Source of the DNA: Hymenopus coronatus
Lineage: Eukaryota; Arthropoda; Insecta; Mantodea; Hymenopodidae
Reading direction: 5' to 3'
DNA length: 64,000 nt
Assembly: GCA_030762935.1 (NCBI GenBank)
Contig: CM060887.1
Coordinates: 12,640,501 to 12,704,500, forward strand
Each line of letters starts with the position of its first letter. Position 1 is the first letter of the stretch. Positions 24,651-35,879 of this stretch are shown here, piece by piece. Position numbers and translations under genes: made by a program. The notes below the pieces were generated by a model, which ran no database searches, was not told where the DNA came from, and worked only from the letters and a program-made list of their open reading frames with translations.

Positions 24651-25418
24651 CGAACTTAGCTGCTGAAGTGAATTCTAACAAATAAATAGGAAATAAAGTA
24701 TCCAGCTAATATTTCGTAAAATATAATATACCCTGTGTCTGCAATAATAAATATATCAAAAGTTGGAGAATATAGTTAATGCACATATGCATATGTTGCA
24801 AAATAGGCAAAACACGCAGGTTGATTTTAGATTTCCAGCACTAAATGCAGGAAATTCAAATAAACGTTAAGTGAAATAAAACACACCATAGTGGAAAAAG
24901 TAATGCATAACATTGTAAATGTGGTGAACGGATATTCGTAATAAAGCAAACTAAATATATTCACAACAAACGAAGAATAAACAAATAAGAAATGGCACAT
25001 GATTGTACTTGGAGCTATAGTGCCGTGCACAGGAAGCGAACGCCGTGGTGCAGTTAGCACAATGAGCTGGTCACGAACAGATACCGGGTTGCTACGTTAC
25101 AGAACTCCAAAGAAACTTTTTTTCCCTTCCGCAACATCTGTTCAGCTACGTGTAGAATTTAATACTTGAATGAGCAATAATTGGAAGCAGTGTTTCATGC
25201 TAGAGTTTAGATTACACAGTGTGCATTGATCTTCATCATCATATTCTATGGACAAGCTGAAAACAAAGCAAATACAAAAACCCTCTTATAAATGCAACAG
25301 TTCTCTCCTATAGCTGTAAGAGGCTAACTGCATTTCACCTTCTGCCTGATATATGAACTACAGACCGAAGAACTGACTTGTATTGTCTATATGTCGCTTG
25401 AAGCGCTTCAACAATGAC
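24651..25418. other. No gene seen
   Basis: AT-rich; nothing supported. Confidence 0.5.
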
Positions 25419-25419
25419 T

Positions 25420-26496
25420 TTAAGGGACGCTGGCAGTAAAATTTTGACTACAATCGGTCAAAAATCGATTTTTTGTAGTAAATTGTTGATTTTTGGGTAC
25501 CTATTGAGAGTCAAAAGTTACATCTCCCTTCCTCGTTGATTCGGCTATACCGCCAATTAAAGATCATATAATACAGTGTCGTAGCATATAAAGCTAGTAA
25601 AGCTGCGTTTTTCTCAAAACTGCATTTTCACACTTTCAGAATGTTCCACGCGTCTCATTTTTTACTTAAACTCCATTAAATTTTCTCAGGTGTTAATTTA
25701 TACGAAGAATGTAAATAAATCTTTCTTGATAAGATCTTAATATAAATAAAATAAATAAATTTGCAGAAGCATCCACTGCAACATTCTCAAGGACAAAATA
25801 TATGCTAATGGCAATAATAACTTTTTTTTAAATATAGTAAAGTATGATTAATTTTAAACATCAAAATTTCTTAGCGATTTATGAAAAAAAATCATAATTC
25901 ACTTATCTCTTATATAAATATATAATATTTATAGTATAAGTTTTAAAATCGGTGTTTTATATTATGTCTAGGAAGATGCGAACAATATAAAACAATTTTA
26001 ACACGTGTGTCAGCCACTATTTTAGACGGTCGTCTGTATTTATAGACAGATTATTAATTATTATACTATTTGTACCTACTTGGTATCTGTGAAGCGCAGC
26101 GCGGCTGCGATATTCGTTTGTTTCTTCTTAGCATCAATATTGAGAACAAATGACAGCTGGTGGACATCAATAGACGCGCGTGTGCGGAGTGGCATAAAAC
26201 TTTTAACTCCTGTTGCTCGTGTTAAAAATTCTACTTTTATTTCGAGGTATCTAAAAAATACATTTTAATATAACTAGTAACCAATTTTGTCAACTCATAA
26301 GATGCATGTGAGATTTTGATTAAGCGACATATTGACATAATAACATTAATGAAATAAAGTTCTCGAAGTATTTATCCAATTTGAAAGATATTTTTGTCTA
26401 CAGATTAGATAACAGCAATGCAATCACAGAAAAAATTTCAGAAAAAATCAATAAAAAGTGTGGAACTTTAAAAAATTCACTCCTAGTGTGCCTTAA
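25420..26496. mobile_element. TTAA-flanked inverted-repeat element (1069 bp)
   Basis: A TTAA lies at 25420-25423 and another at 26493-26496. Directly inside them, left GGGACGCTGGCAGTAAAATT pairs with GGCACACTAGGAGTGAATT on the other strand at the right end, about 75% identical over ~22 bp. TTAA target sites are typical of piggyBac- and Kolobok-type transposons. No transposase is visible inside, so this would be a non-autonomous copy. A less AT-rich core lies at 26085-26200; the 62-codon frame there is not a credible gene. Confidence 0.6.
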
Positions 26497-26974
26497 AGTA
26501 ATAAGGAGGTTGTTTTGTTGTGTTCCTGAATCCTCGCCTACTTCTTGAAGCTTTACGTCGTAGTTGTGCACTGCGGACTGGTAATGGTGCTTGTATTTTC
26601 AAGGGGTTGGGTTCTAAACGTAAACAATTTTATTAATTCCAACTTCGAATGTCTTCTTTAGAACCTCGCTCCTTCAACCCCTCGTAAAGGAGGTTTCGCT
26701 GTGTATGTCAAAGTAGTTATGTAACAGGTGTAGTCTTCACATGTCTGATGCATAAAGCAGGTTGTTGCTGTTATTCTACTGCAAAATATTACGAAATTTA
26801 AATTAAAATCCATATTATAAACATTACAGCGAAGTATACAACATTATATATAGTAAACACAGTGGCAATTTGGAGTTATTTTCTCTGGGGTTAATTTGGA
26901 GGTTTCCTTGATATGTATATATATTTTATACTGAAATAATCGACTGAGCTTAGTTCACCTGTATAGTATACCTA
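26497..26974. other. No gene seen
   Basis: No supported feature. The stretch 26510-26700 is slightly GC-richer than the flanks. Confidence 0.45.
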
Positions 26975-27390
26975 TCGAGCGAGGCGGCATCTAGATTACC
27001 TGTTCAACACGCATTCGGAATTTTGGTTTGACTCCCATGGCCGGCCTTCGTGACCCATGGGTTTTGGGGGGGGGTTTCCCCTGGTCGCCAGGCGAATGCC
27101 TTGAATGTTCATTACATCCCTCCAATGTCCTGTCCATTATTTGCTGTTCCATCACTTCCTTGTCATATGTTTGAGTCAACGGCGCACCTTAGTGGTGTCG
27201 TCGCGGGACCACTATTGGGACCTTCTTTTGGGTGCCTTCCGGAGAAACCCAGAGGATCGGGGCTTGTCGCAGGCGTTCAATCTGGAACGGTTAGGGACCC
27301 TGTACATTCTTGCGCTGGTGCTCATCTGGACCCGATCATCGTTCGGATTTTTCCTCTTTGCTCCTCTTCATTGGGGTAACGCAAGTCGCA
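26975..27390 (+). mobile_element. SINE-like repeat (family 5), copy 1
   Basis: It has a head with TTTGGTTTGACTCCCATGG, close to a Pol III B box. A GC-rich body of ~350 bp follows, with TCACTTCCTTGTCAT, GTTCAATCTGGAACG and CTCATCTGGACCCGATC. The same blocks occur in the same order at 34945-35330. The frames of 96-109 codons here are shadows of the repeat. Confidence 0.7.
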
Positions 27391-27457
27391 AATGACTCCA
27401 AGGTTCTACATGCGGTACTTTGTCCTAAAGACCACATCTGCACTGTATAGAGCGGAG

Positions 27458-27670
27458 GGCGATGGATTTTTTTCGAGCGTAAACATCCTTATCAAGTCTT
27501 CCCTCGGAAGGGAAGTAAAGCCGTTGGTTCCATGTCGTAGATTTACGGCACGTAAAAGAACGTCAAGCCTGATTAAAGGCCTCTGAGCAAAATTAAGCGG
27601 TATTTCACACAAAATATAGAATTGGACGCTGAGAACCACAGCAATTCAAGAGCGTCCATAAATAATACTC
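27458..27670 (+). mobile_element. tRNA-derived SINE (family 1), headless copy
   Basis: The body GGGCGATGGATTTTT..GTAGATTTACGGCACG..CAATTCAAGAGCGTCC matches the minus-strand SINE at 396-670. The tRNA head is missing, as in 5'-truncated retrocopies. Confidence 0.75.
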
Positions 27671-28381
27671 CATTTTAATTTCCACTGTATAGGACTGACT
27701 TAAATGCGTTGTTTATCACCGTGACTCTGCGAACCAGTTTACAATCTAAAGTTTTAAAGGTGGTTCCCTTTTGTCTGTCGCCAAGTGCTTACGGTGCAAG
27801 AATTGTCAATAGCTGTGTGGTAGGTTTGGCATAACAATTGCTTTGTCCTAACCATTCTCAGATTGTAATGAAGATTGCATTCAAGGTTTCAAGAAGAATC
27901 GGAAACTACCAGAAATAGACCATAGGCTGGGACAAACACATAGAGCAATGATTCAATAAGAGCAAAATAGGCTGCTGTGTTACACTCATATGATTTTCTC
28001 GATTTGTGTATACCTTCTGCATGCCATTCCTATGAAAGCTTATTTTCTATTTGTTTAATGTTAATCCATATAAACCTTTGTAGAAATAGTTTCATTACAC
28101 ATTTCATTTGTATAGGAGACTGATGCGATAGCGGTTAGATTTGCTGGTCTTGAAATGTTATACGCTTTCCGTGACATCTCTAGAAACAACTAAATAGCAA
28201 TAGCTCTTTAAAAATGAAATGATGTGTAATACCAAGACTAATAATACTGATATCTTGAAAATGGTCGGTTCCACAAAAATATTATGTATAATAATTTGTG
28301 TTTTAGAGAGCCCTCTCGTGCATTAAGTTTTTTTTCCCCTATACCTTAAGGTTTATCAGATATACAAAATAAAAACATATA

Positions 28382-29267
28382 CAGGGTTACTACAAAAGAA
28401 ATAGACAACTTCAACTGCCTGTAAAACAAAAACTATTAGAGATAGCAACCTAATTATTTTGGAGATATGTTGAGAAACTCTCAATGTTTCTTTTGTTACT
28501 ATTGGTAACGCTGTAGTGTTTTGTTTGTTGTTGCAGAAGCTGAAATGGCGGAAAATCCTGTGGAAAAGGCATATTGCGTGTTGGAATTTGCTAGAACGCA
28601 ATCAGCAACTGTTGTCCAACGACATTTTAGAACAAGTTACCACAAAACGCCACCGACTAGACAGTCAATCTACGACTGGTATAGAAAATTCGAGACAACG
28701 GGATGTCTGTGCAAAGGGAAGAGCTCGGGAAGACCAAGAGTTTCGGAAGAAAACGTTGAACGTGTTCGTTCTGCCTACACAAGAAGCCCACAGAAATCGA
28801 CATCTAGGGCAAGCATGCAATTACAAATTCCACAGCAAACTGTATGGAAAATCTTGCGGAAGCGACTGCACATGATGCCTTACAGATTACAGATGTTGCA
28901 GTTTCTGAGTGAAGAAGATAAGGTCATACGGCGTGACTTTTGCATCGACATGTTGCGACATGATGAAGACGATGCTGGTGTTTGTGAGCGCATCATTTCA
29001 TTTTTGTGGTAACGTGTTCTAAAATGTCGTTGGACAACAGTTGCTGATTGCGTTCTAGCAAATTCCAACACGCAATATGCCTTTTCCACAGGATTTTCCG
29101 CCATTTCAGCTTCTGCAACAACAAACAAAACACTACAGCATTACCAATAGTAACAAACGAAACTTTGAGAGTTTCTCAACATACCTCCAAAATAATTAGG
29201 TTGCTATCTCTAATAGTTTTTGTTTTACAGGCAGTTGAAGTTGTCTATTTCTTTTGTAGTAACCCTG
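28382..29267 (+). mobile_element. Foldback Tc1/mariner-like element with long inverted arms
   Basis: The ends are CAGGGTTACTACAAAAG and its complement, flanked by TA (TATA on both sides), the target site of Tc1/mariner elements. The arms 28382-28647 and 29002-29267 are each 266 bp and differ at only a handful of positions that I can see. The right arm is an inverted copy of the left end, including the start codon and first ~34 codons of the transposase frame. The unique centre (28648-29001) holds the rest of the DNA-binding half of the transposase. The catalytic domain is missing, so movement would need a full-length relative. Confidence 0.9.
28545..29012 (+). CDS. Truncated transposase, helix-turn-helix half (155 codons)
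   Basis: I start at the ATG at 28545 (MAENPVEKAYCVLEF); the longer frame upstream has no ATG. The N-terminal half is a helix-turn-helix region with RQSIYDWYRKFETTGCL and SGRPRVSEENVERVR, ordered as in arthropod Tc1/mariner-like transposases (HTH of the DUF4817 type, from memory). A second helix-turn-helix-like part follows, PQQTVWKILRKRLHMMPYRL. The frame ends at VCERIISFLW, just where relatives continue into the first catalytic SDE motif. It stops because the inverted arm begins there. If expressed, it could bind the element ends but not cut them; such products can act as repressors (inference). It is open with no internal stop, so the copy is young or selected. Confidence 0.75.
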   Translation: MAENPVEKAYCVLEFARTQSATVVQRHFRTSYHKTPPTRQSIYDWYRKFETTGCLCKGKSSGRPRVSEENVERVRSAYTRSPQKSTSRASMQLQIPQQTVWKILRKRLHMMPYRLQMLQFLSEEDKVIRRDFCIDMLRHDEDDAGVCERIISFLW

Positions 29268-29704
29268 TATATCCTTCCAAATGAATAGGACTTCACATAA
29301 TTATTGCCCGAAAGTTCAAGATATATCTACGTTTCATTTGTGATGAAAGTATCTTAAACATATGGTATTTTAATCAAAATTGTTAGAGCTATTTTTAAGA
29401 AAATCAAATTTTCCAGAAATGTTCCATGTAAAGAGCAGTTTCTGCTATTTTTTGTTGTTTTTTATTTTTATTTAATCTTCATCCAAAGATGACCTTTAAA
29501 TTCAAGTTTGGTGTTTAAAAGACTTCTGTTTTTGAGTTATTCGGTCACACACACGCGAGCGTGGACCTTTTTCTGAAAAGTTTTCATTTGTTTTATTCAG
29601 GGGACCCCAAAACGCGTTTCCAGTGAAATCTGAGTATTGCATATTGAATGTTTGGGCGTAATGCAGTCTCTTGTTTACCTATAATGTATGTGAGAGAAAG
29701 TAAA

Positions 29705-29984
29705 AAGTAAACGAAGATTAAACGCAAAATAAGTTACAGAAGTAGTGCAAGCTACAATAAATAAGAAATATTAAAGGTTTGCAAATACCAGAAGAGAGAA
29801 GTGACTTCCTGTGTGCGTGTGTGGAAATCGGTGAAGAGAAGGAAACCGTGGTAGGAAAAGAGGTTAATTCTGTTTTCATGCCACACTGTCACTATCCAAT
29901 TACTGTCAACGAAAAGAATTTGGACAACTTGTACTTCCGATATGTAGCAGGTCACCTTTTTTTATAGAACCTTGTTCACTGTAT
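29705..29984. other. No gene seen
   Basis: Overlapping 60-codon frames on both strands show no recognisable content. Confidence 0.4.
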
Positions 29985-30145
29985 TTTTTTCTGCTTGCTC
30001 TTTTTGGTCTCTCTCGTTCTCTCGTCACAAATGCATGGACGCAAATAGACGTGACATGGGACTCGAACCCGCGGTCTTACGGATTACAACAGCCAAACCC
30101 TTAAACAACCATGGCTATGAGGATATGGCACTTTGGCATATGCAG
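29985..30145 (-). mobile_element. tRNA-related SINE (family 7), copy 1
   Basis: On the minus strand a canonical B box, GGGTTCGAGTCCC (30059-30071), follows a head with GTAATCCGTAAGACCGC. The sequence runs into an A-rich end on the left. A cloverleaf cannot be drawn, so this is not a tRNA gene. Confidence 0.6.
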
Positions 30146-30304
30146 TATTGAAACAAAGCGTTCTGTTAAATAAAAGCATGGTTCAATCGAGAACCGGTTT
30201 TAAATTTGTGAATAATATACAAGATCTTTCATAAGGGCTAATGCAAATAAAACTAACATTAACTCATTTTAAAACATGCTTGAACACGTCAAATGTAACA
30301 TTAT

Positions 30305-31125
30305 AAAAATCTGAAGTATTCCATTCACATGACTTTCTCTACATCTCTGTAACAAATTATTGTTAATATCTAAGCTTATTCTTCTATCTTCTAACTACTT
30401 TTGCTAATCGAGATATTACTTACTTCCTTATAAGTGGAAGAAAATAAGGGAATACACTAGGCTAAACCGATATTCAAATGTTTTAAAATGTGGTTGCTAT
30501 GGGATTGGAATCCATTTCTTAGCGTGGCCAGGAGTTGACAAGTTCTGTATAAGAAAAGTATTTTAAAACTGAAACCAATAACAAGGAATATCTCAAAAAC
30601 GGTCAACTCCACGAAAATGTGATTTAGTGAAGTCTATTTTGTATAGTAAGTTTTTGTATATCTCCTATGGTTTACCAGTTATGCAAAATCCAGAAAAATT
30701 CATCCAGAATAAAACTGTCTTCAGAGGTTATTCCCAGAAAATTCAAGATATACAGTTTATTTGCCATGCAAATATCTTAAATATAACAGCTTTTAATCAA
30801 AATAGTTAGAGCCTTTATTGAGAAAACCAAAATTTTCGAAATTTTTGCCATGTAAAGGGTAGTTGCGGTGGGAGGATTTTGTTGAAAATCTTCGCGTCGC
30901 ATCCTTGGAAGATACTGAACTTATATATCAAGTTTGGTATTTAACCGAGTTTTCGTTTTTGCTATGCAGCCCACAGACACACACGGACATTTTTCTAAAA
31001 ATTCTTTTTTTGGATTCAGGTGATCCCAAAACACGTATTTCCGGTGAAATCTTAGTATCGAATTTTTGGGTGCAATACAATACCTTCTCTGTACACTATG
31101 TACTTAGTACTTGAAGAGAAAGTAT
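30305..31125 (+). repeat. Family A, full-length copy
   Basis: It opens AAAATCTGAAGTATTCC and ends CTTGAAGAGAAAGTATAAA. Confidence 0.85.
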
Positions 31126-31158
31126 AAAGAAATTATTTCAGTCATTACTGTAGTGTGA

Positions 31159-31471
31159 GGTCATCTCCTTAGCGCGGTGGTAGCGTTGCTGCTTATCAAG
31201 CGGGAGACCTGGGTTCGATCCCCAGCTGGGAGACCTGGCCCGGGGTGCACTCAGCCTCGTAAGGTCCCTGGGGGGCCAATTGAGGAACTACTTGATGGAG
31301 AAGTAGCGGCTCCAGGTCATGAGGACCGCATTAACCGGCCGGGGGGGGCTCGAGGCGCTGACCACGTCTCACCCTCCAATACTGCACCCCATCCATGACG
31401 TCTGTAGTGGACCGAGATGGGGGACGCAGCGGCCGGGCGGTAGGCCAAGGTTCCCCGTGAGCCATGGAGTA
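31159..31471 (+). mobile_element. SINE (family 6), young copy with 12-bp target duplication
   Basis: The 313-bp insert is bounded by identical ACTGTAGTGTGA (31147-31158 and 31472-31483). The head has an A-box-like TAGCGCGGTGGTAGCG and a perfect B box, GGTTCGATCCC. The body is strikingly GC-rich for this window and contains GAACTACTTGATGGAGAAGT and AGCGGCTCCAGGTCATGAGG, which look like a conserved SINE core. There is no poly(A) tail. The exact duplication shows it moved recently. Confidence 0.85.
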
Positions 31472-31814
31472 ACTGTAGTGTGACATAATTGACATATATT
31501 TTAAACGACAACATTATTTTTTTTCCTGAAAGTTAGTTAGCTTATGTAATAACATGGATAGTTTAATCTGTTTGACGCGAAGAGCAACGATAAGTGTAAC
31601 ACTGGGGTTCGTGAGTTATTTTATGAAAACCTAAAACTATAGCATCCGTCTCCCATTTCATCTAAAGGGTACGTTACTTGTGTGAGTCATGTTTTAGTTG
31701 AATGAAATCATTTAAATGTTAGTTTTGTTAAAACAGGCATTTGTTGAGTTCGCCCTTTATCTTTGGAAACCCTCATGTAAACTCACCTTTCTTCTGGTTT
31801 GCTTCGTCGATACT

Positions 31815-32095
31815 GTTTAAGTTGGTAGCAGTCAGCGAGATAGTCTGCAGTAACATGCGGGGAGATCCAGAGTTCGATTCCTGTGCGGTCACTCTCTCTC
31901 TCTGTTTTCTTGTGGGTGATGCGAATGCTGGAGTGGTTTTTCCTATTCCACGAGGTTTCATTCCTTCGTTTCCTATAACTTCGCTCCCTCTTTCATGTTT
32001 AAGGGGGGGCTTAGGGGCTTGCTGTTTCAGATGGCGCAGTTCACTATGTATTTACATACGCACACATTCTAAAAAAAACAAAAAAAAACAATACA
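31815..32095 (+). mobile_element. tRNA-related SINE (family 9)
   Basis: The head holds a B-box-like AGAGTTCGATTCCTG (31870-31884). A body with a CT run follows, then an A-rich tail (32070-32092, A and C only). The 150-codon frame at 31741-32193 spans it and is not a gene. Confidence 0.55.
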
Positions 32096-32221
32096 TAGTG
32101 GTCTCAAATCGCCACGAATCAGCAATCCAAATGTCAACATCAGGGATGGTATATAAAATATCCCTACATGATTTATCATTACATTCCGTTTAGAACAGTT
32201 CTGGTGTTGCTAACACTGCCA

Positions 32222-32470
32222 CCGCTCTGATCCCGTAGCTCAATCGGTAGAGCATCTGCCTGCTGTGCGGGCAGTCCTGTATTCCATTCCCGGCCAAGAT
32301 TATTCTCTAGCCAAGTTTATTCCCTATCCCCCCCCCCACAGAGTCTGGGAGTGTGAGACTATGAAAAGAGCATGTAAAGTTTAAAGGTAATAACAGAAAT
32401 CAAGTGAAAACCGAGTCATGAGGAACTATTGCAAAGGAAAAGCTGCCGATATGACTATAAGTTAAAAGAA
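32222..32470 (+). mobile_element. tRNA-related SINE (family 4), copy 1
   Basis: TAGCTCAATCGGTAGAGCATCTG is a near-canonical tRNA D-arm and A box. The B box is altered (ATTCCATTCCCGGCC). The acceptor arms do not pair. The body AGATTATTCTCTAG..GAGTCTGGGAGTG matches the copies at 45290 and 56657. Confidence 0.7.
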
Positions 32471-32509
32471 TTTAAATGAAATTATGAAAGAAACAACAAT
32501 AATAATAAT

Positions 32510-33312
32510 GACGTGTTTTATTCTCACGACTTTCTCTACCATTCTGTAACAAAAGCTTATTTTTCTATGTACTTCAAATAAACACTAGCAGAAATTGTCC
32601 AATTACTTGGTTCCTTATAAGCCGAAGGGAAATTAAGAAATGCAGTAGGTAAAAGGGATGGCCAAATATTTTAAAAGCTATCGCTATGCCATTGAACTTC
32701 GGTTCTATTTATATAACCAGGAGTAAAACAAAAGAAATGAGAGTGACAAATTTCCATTTCAGAAGAGTTTAAGTATTTTAAAATTGAAACAAGGAATATC
32801 TCGGAAATCTTTAACTCCGCAAAAAAAGTATACGTATCATATAAATTGTGTTTTAACGAGATGTGCATTTTTGTGTAGTAAGTTTTTGGCAATCTCTTAC
32901 TATTTAGCAGTTATGCAAAAGTAATTCAGAATTTAGAGGACTTCAGAAGTATTCCCAGAAAATTCAAGATATATATTTTATTTGACATGTAAATATCCTT
33001 AATATACGGTATTTTAATCAAAATCATCAGTATTTTTGAGAAACTCAAAAATTTCGAAAAAGCTTCCATATATTGATTGAGTTTGGGAAGAGCATTTTCT
33101 TGCAAATCTTCGTGTCGCATGAAGTTTAGTATTTAACTGACTTTTCGTTTTTGATTTATCGTGCGGGCTGAACGTTTTTCTAACATTTTTTTTTTTTTGA
33201 CACGGGAAATCCCATAATGTGAATTCCCAGCGAAATTTCGGAATCGAATTTTTGGGTGGAATGCATTACCGTCTCTACCGATGTACTATCTACGATGTAG
33301 AGAAAGTGAAAA
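32510..33312 (+). repeat. Family A, near full-length copy
   Basis: It runs from TCTCACGACTTTCTCTACC to a short tail palindrome (CTACCGATGTACTATCTACGATGTAGAG). The segment just before CGTTTTTCTAAC is shortened. Confidence 0.8.
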
Positions 33313-33454
33313 CTATTACACGTACGAAGTAAGCATATTTGCTGTATTAATGGAGGTGAGTGTTCGTCGGGCGTCTGCTCGCGACAGACAACTGAAGAGC
33401 TGCAGTCTAGCCACATCTCAAAATACACATATGCTTTGTTTTGTTTTGTTTTGT

Positions 33455-34213
33455 TTTTTTTCTGAGAGACCCCTTGAATCAAAAAAAAAATTTTTAAAAA
33501 AATGTCCCGTGTTTGTGTGGGGGGGCAGCATAGTTCAAAAACGAAAAGTCCGTTAAATACCAAACTTGATATAGTTCAGTATCTTCCAAGCATATGACAC
33601 GATTTTCAATAATACCTCCACCCGCAACTACCCTTTGCATGGAAAACTTTTTGAAAAGTTTTATTTTCTCAAAAATGGCTCTATCGGTTTTGATTAAAAT
33701 ATTGTATGTTAAAGATATTTACATGCCCAATAAAATGTATATCTTGAATTTTCTGAGAATAGCCTCAGAAGACTTCTTTATTCTGGATAAATTTTGCGGA
33801 ATTTTGCATAACTGATAAACCGTAAGAGATAGATAAAATTTTATTTCACAAAAAATTAAGAACTGGTGAAAACAGATAATTTATGTTATATACATTTTTT
33901 TCGTAGATTTGATTGTTTTTGAGATACTCCTTGTTATTGATTTCAATTTTAAAATATTTATACTTTTCTCATACGGGAATTTGTCAAGTTCTGGCCATAG
34001 AAACAAAGGAACTTCAATCACAGAGCAACCAGCTTTTAAGAGATTTGATTATCGTTTTAGCCTATGCTACTCCCTTAGTTCCCTTCTACTTACAAGGAAG
34101 CAAGTAATAAGGCTATTTTTTCTCGATTAGCATGAAGTAGAAGAATAAACTTTTTAACAATAATTAGTTGCAGAGCTGTACAGAAAGTCATCGGAGTGAA
34201 ACTGATCAGATGT
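33455..34213 (-). repeat. Family A, copy lacking the tail palindrome
   Basis: It starts inside the tail region (GAGACCCCTTGAATC) and ends at the head GAAAGTCATCGGAGTG..GATCAGATG. Confidence 0.8.
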
Positions 34214-34905
34214 TTATATTGAAGTATTTTTTCAAGAATATTATAATAATCATTTATAATGTGAAATCATATGTAATCCACATCGATAAGTTTTGGTTCT
34301 GATTATATACATCTGTCATGGAATCTTATGATCTTGGAGACTAGAAGTTTTATATCTTATCAAGTGTTCTTCATTTTGTTCTACTCTCCAATTATTAATA
34401 CTGCCTTAATGTTTAATAAGGTGCAAGTTTGGGAGCCTTCCCGTCTTCTAATCGATGGCGACGATGTGTATCTGTGTTTCTCATGAGCAGCGTCAAAGAG
34501 AAATAGCCGAAACGTCAAGGTGAAACCAAACCGTGCCACATTTCAAGTAGGTATATCATTATCGACATGGGCTTAGGAAGTCGCATTTTCAGGACATCTG
34601 GAAAGCGTTTCGATTTTGTGGTTGTTGTTCAGTAGGTGAAGGTCGCTAAGCGAGCGCCAGATCTCGCTCTGTTTCGTCCACGAGGTAGAAAGTCCGGTTC
34701 GATTCGCTCTGAGGAACAAAACTCTCGTTTGTTGAAAGTGATGAGAACCCGCCCGCATTTTGTTTCCATTTTTCCGCTTGCTGACTGTGATTCTGTATCC
34801 AGGGTTACCGCATGACAGGCTTTGTAGTTTGTTGGTCATTACCAACATTTATTTACTTCATTTGTTCTCTGTATGAAGCAACAGCTTCCAAGGAAACACC
34901 AGCAA
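34214..34905. other. No supported gene
   Basis: A lone B-box-like GGTTCGATTCGC (34692) lies on the plus strand without an A box or SINE body that I can match. Confidence 0.4.
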
Positions 34906-34909
34906 AAAT

Positions 34910-34943
34910 ATTTGATGTGTTACATTCCCATGACTTCCTCTAT
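34910..34943 (+). repeat. Family A, head stub
   Basis: Only TTTGATGTGTTACATTCCCATGAC..CTCTATCC remains, directly before a SINE. Confidence 0.6.
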
Positions 34944-34944
34944 C

Positions 34945-35330
34945 CACTCGACTCGCATTTGGTTTTGATTCCCGTGGTCAGACTTCTGCCCCGCCCCTTT
35001 TTCGGGGAAGCTCCTTTACATCCCCCAAATTTCGTGTTCCCATCACTTCCTTGTCATCTGTTGTGGCTGGATGTTAGCTTGCGCACTGTAGAGGTTTATT
35101 TCTGTCGTCGCGGACAGCTCTGTCGGAACCACCTTCGGAGGGTCAGCTCGTTGGTTGGGCCCGGAAGCCAGAAGCGTTCAGTCTGGAACGTTAGGAACCC
35201 CGTACATGCTTGCGCCCGTCGTCATCCGGATCTGGACGCCTTTCGGGTCTCTCCCTTCATCCCTCCCTGCGGTCACATAAGTTGCGGGTTTTGCTCCAGT
35301 GATTGGGGAACACCCTGAATTCATCCTCCT
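34945..35330 (+). mobile_element. SINE-like repeat (family 5), copy 2
   Basis: It shares TTTGGTTTTGATTCCCGTGG, CATCACTTCCTTGTCATCTG, GTTCAGTCTGGAACG and GGGGAACACC-style blocks with 26975-27390, at reduced identity. The 168-codon frame at 34812-35318 is a shadow of the repeat. Confidence 0.7.
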
Positions 35331-35879
35331 CTGTGCGCTACCGCCTCCAAGATGTGAGGATAATGTATTTGCCTTATATAACCCGCAAGATAAAACCTCA
35401 AATCACGGTTGTATTAGTTTGCCTCCGTTTTCAGTGGATCCCGAGCTAATATGAACATTATTTAATCAATACCATTCGCTGAATCAACAGTCTGAGAAGT
35501 CAAAAATGTTCATTCATGTAGTGTAGTACGCAAAAAGGCTAACTGTATTTTCAGAGTGAAATGTGATGATTTAGCGGTAACTTGGTGAGTATTTGTCGTA
35601 TTCTGAAGTTATAAAAACGCATAGTTCTTCCATTGTTTAAAAAGGATAGAACATTAAGTTGTGCAATTGTCCTGAAATATGTAGGGACATGACAATGAGT
35701 ATTATTCGAAATAAATGAAATAAAGTTACTGCAAAGTTGGACTGGTATTTTGGAACTAATAACTGAAATTCTGGTTATTTTGTTTTTGGAATGGAAACGG
35801 TTATTTTATATTTTCTTTTACCTCTAGCTTTTGAGATGTCAAATGTAACTACACAGAAAGAACATGACATGAAATTATT

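Larger units (their letters stand above)
27985..29704 (+). repeat. Family A, copy split by the foldback element
   Basis: The head part (27985-28381) and tail part (29268-29704) flank the 886-bp insertion at 28382-29267. The tail ends TGAGAGAAAGTAAAAA. Confidence 0.8.

Noticed and set aside
31160..31225. tRNA gene with perfect B box
   Set aside because: It lies inside a 313-bp insertion with target duplications and no cloverleaf can be drawn.
31741..32193. 150-codon ORF
   Set aside because: It spans a tRNA-related SINE and its A-rich tail; no domain seen.
32222..32300. tRNA gene (good A-box arm)
   Set aside because: The acceptor and T arms do not pair, the B box is altered, and the sequence continues into a SINE body shared with two other loci.
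34685..34705. SINE from a B-box-like GGTTCGATTCGC
   Set aside because: No A box at the right distance and no body shared with another locus.
34812..35318. 168-codon ORF
   Set aside because: It coincides with a SINE family 5 copy; the corresponding frame is broken differently in the other copy.
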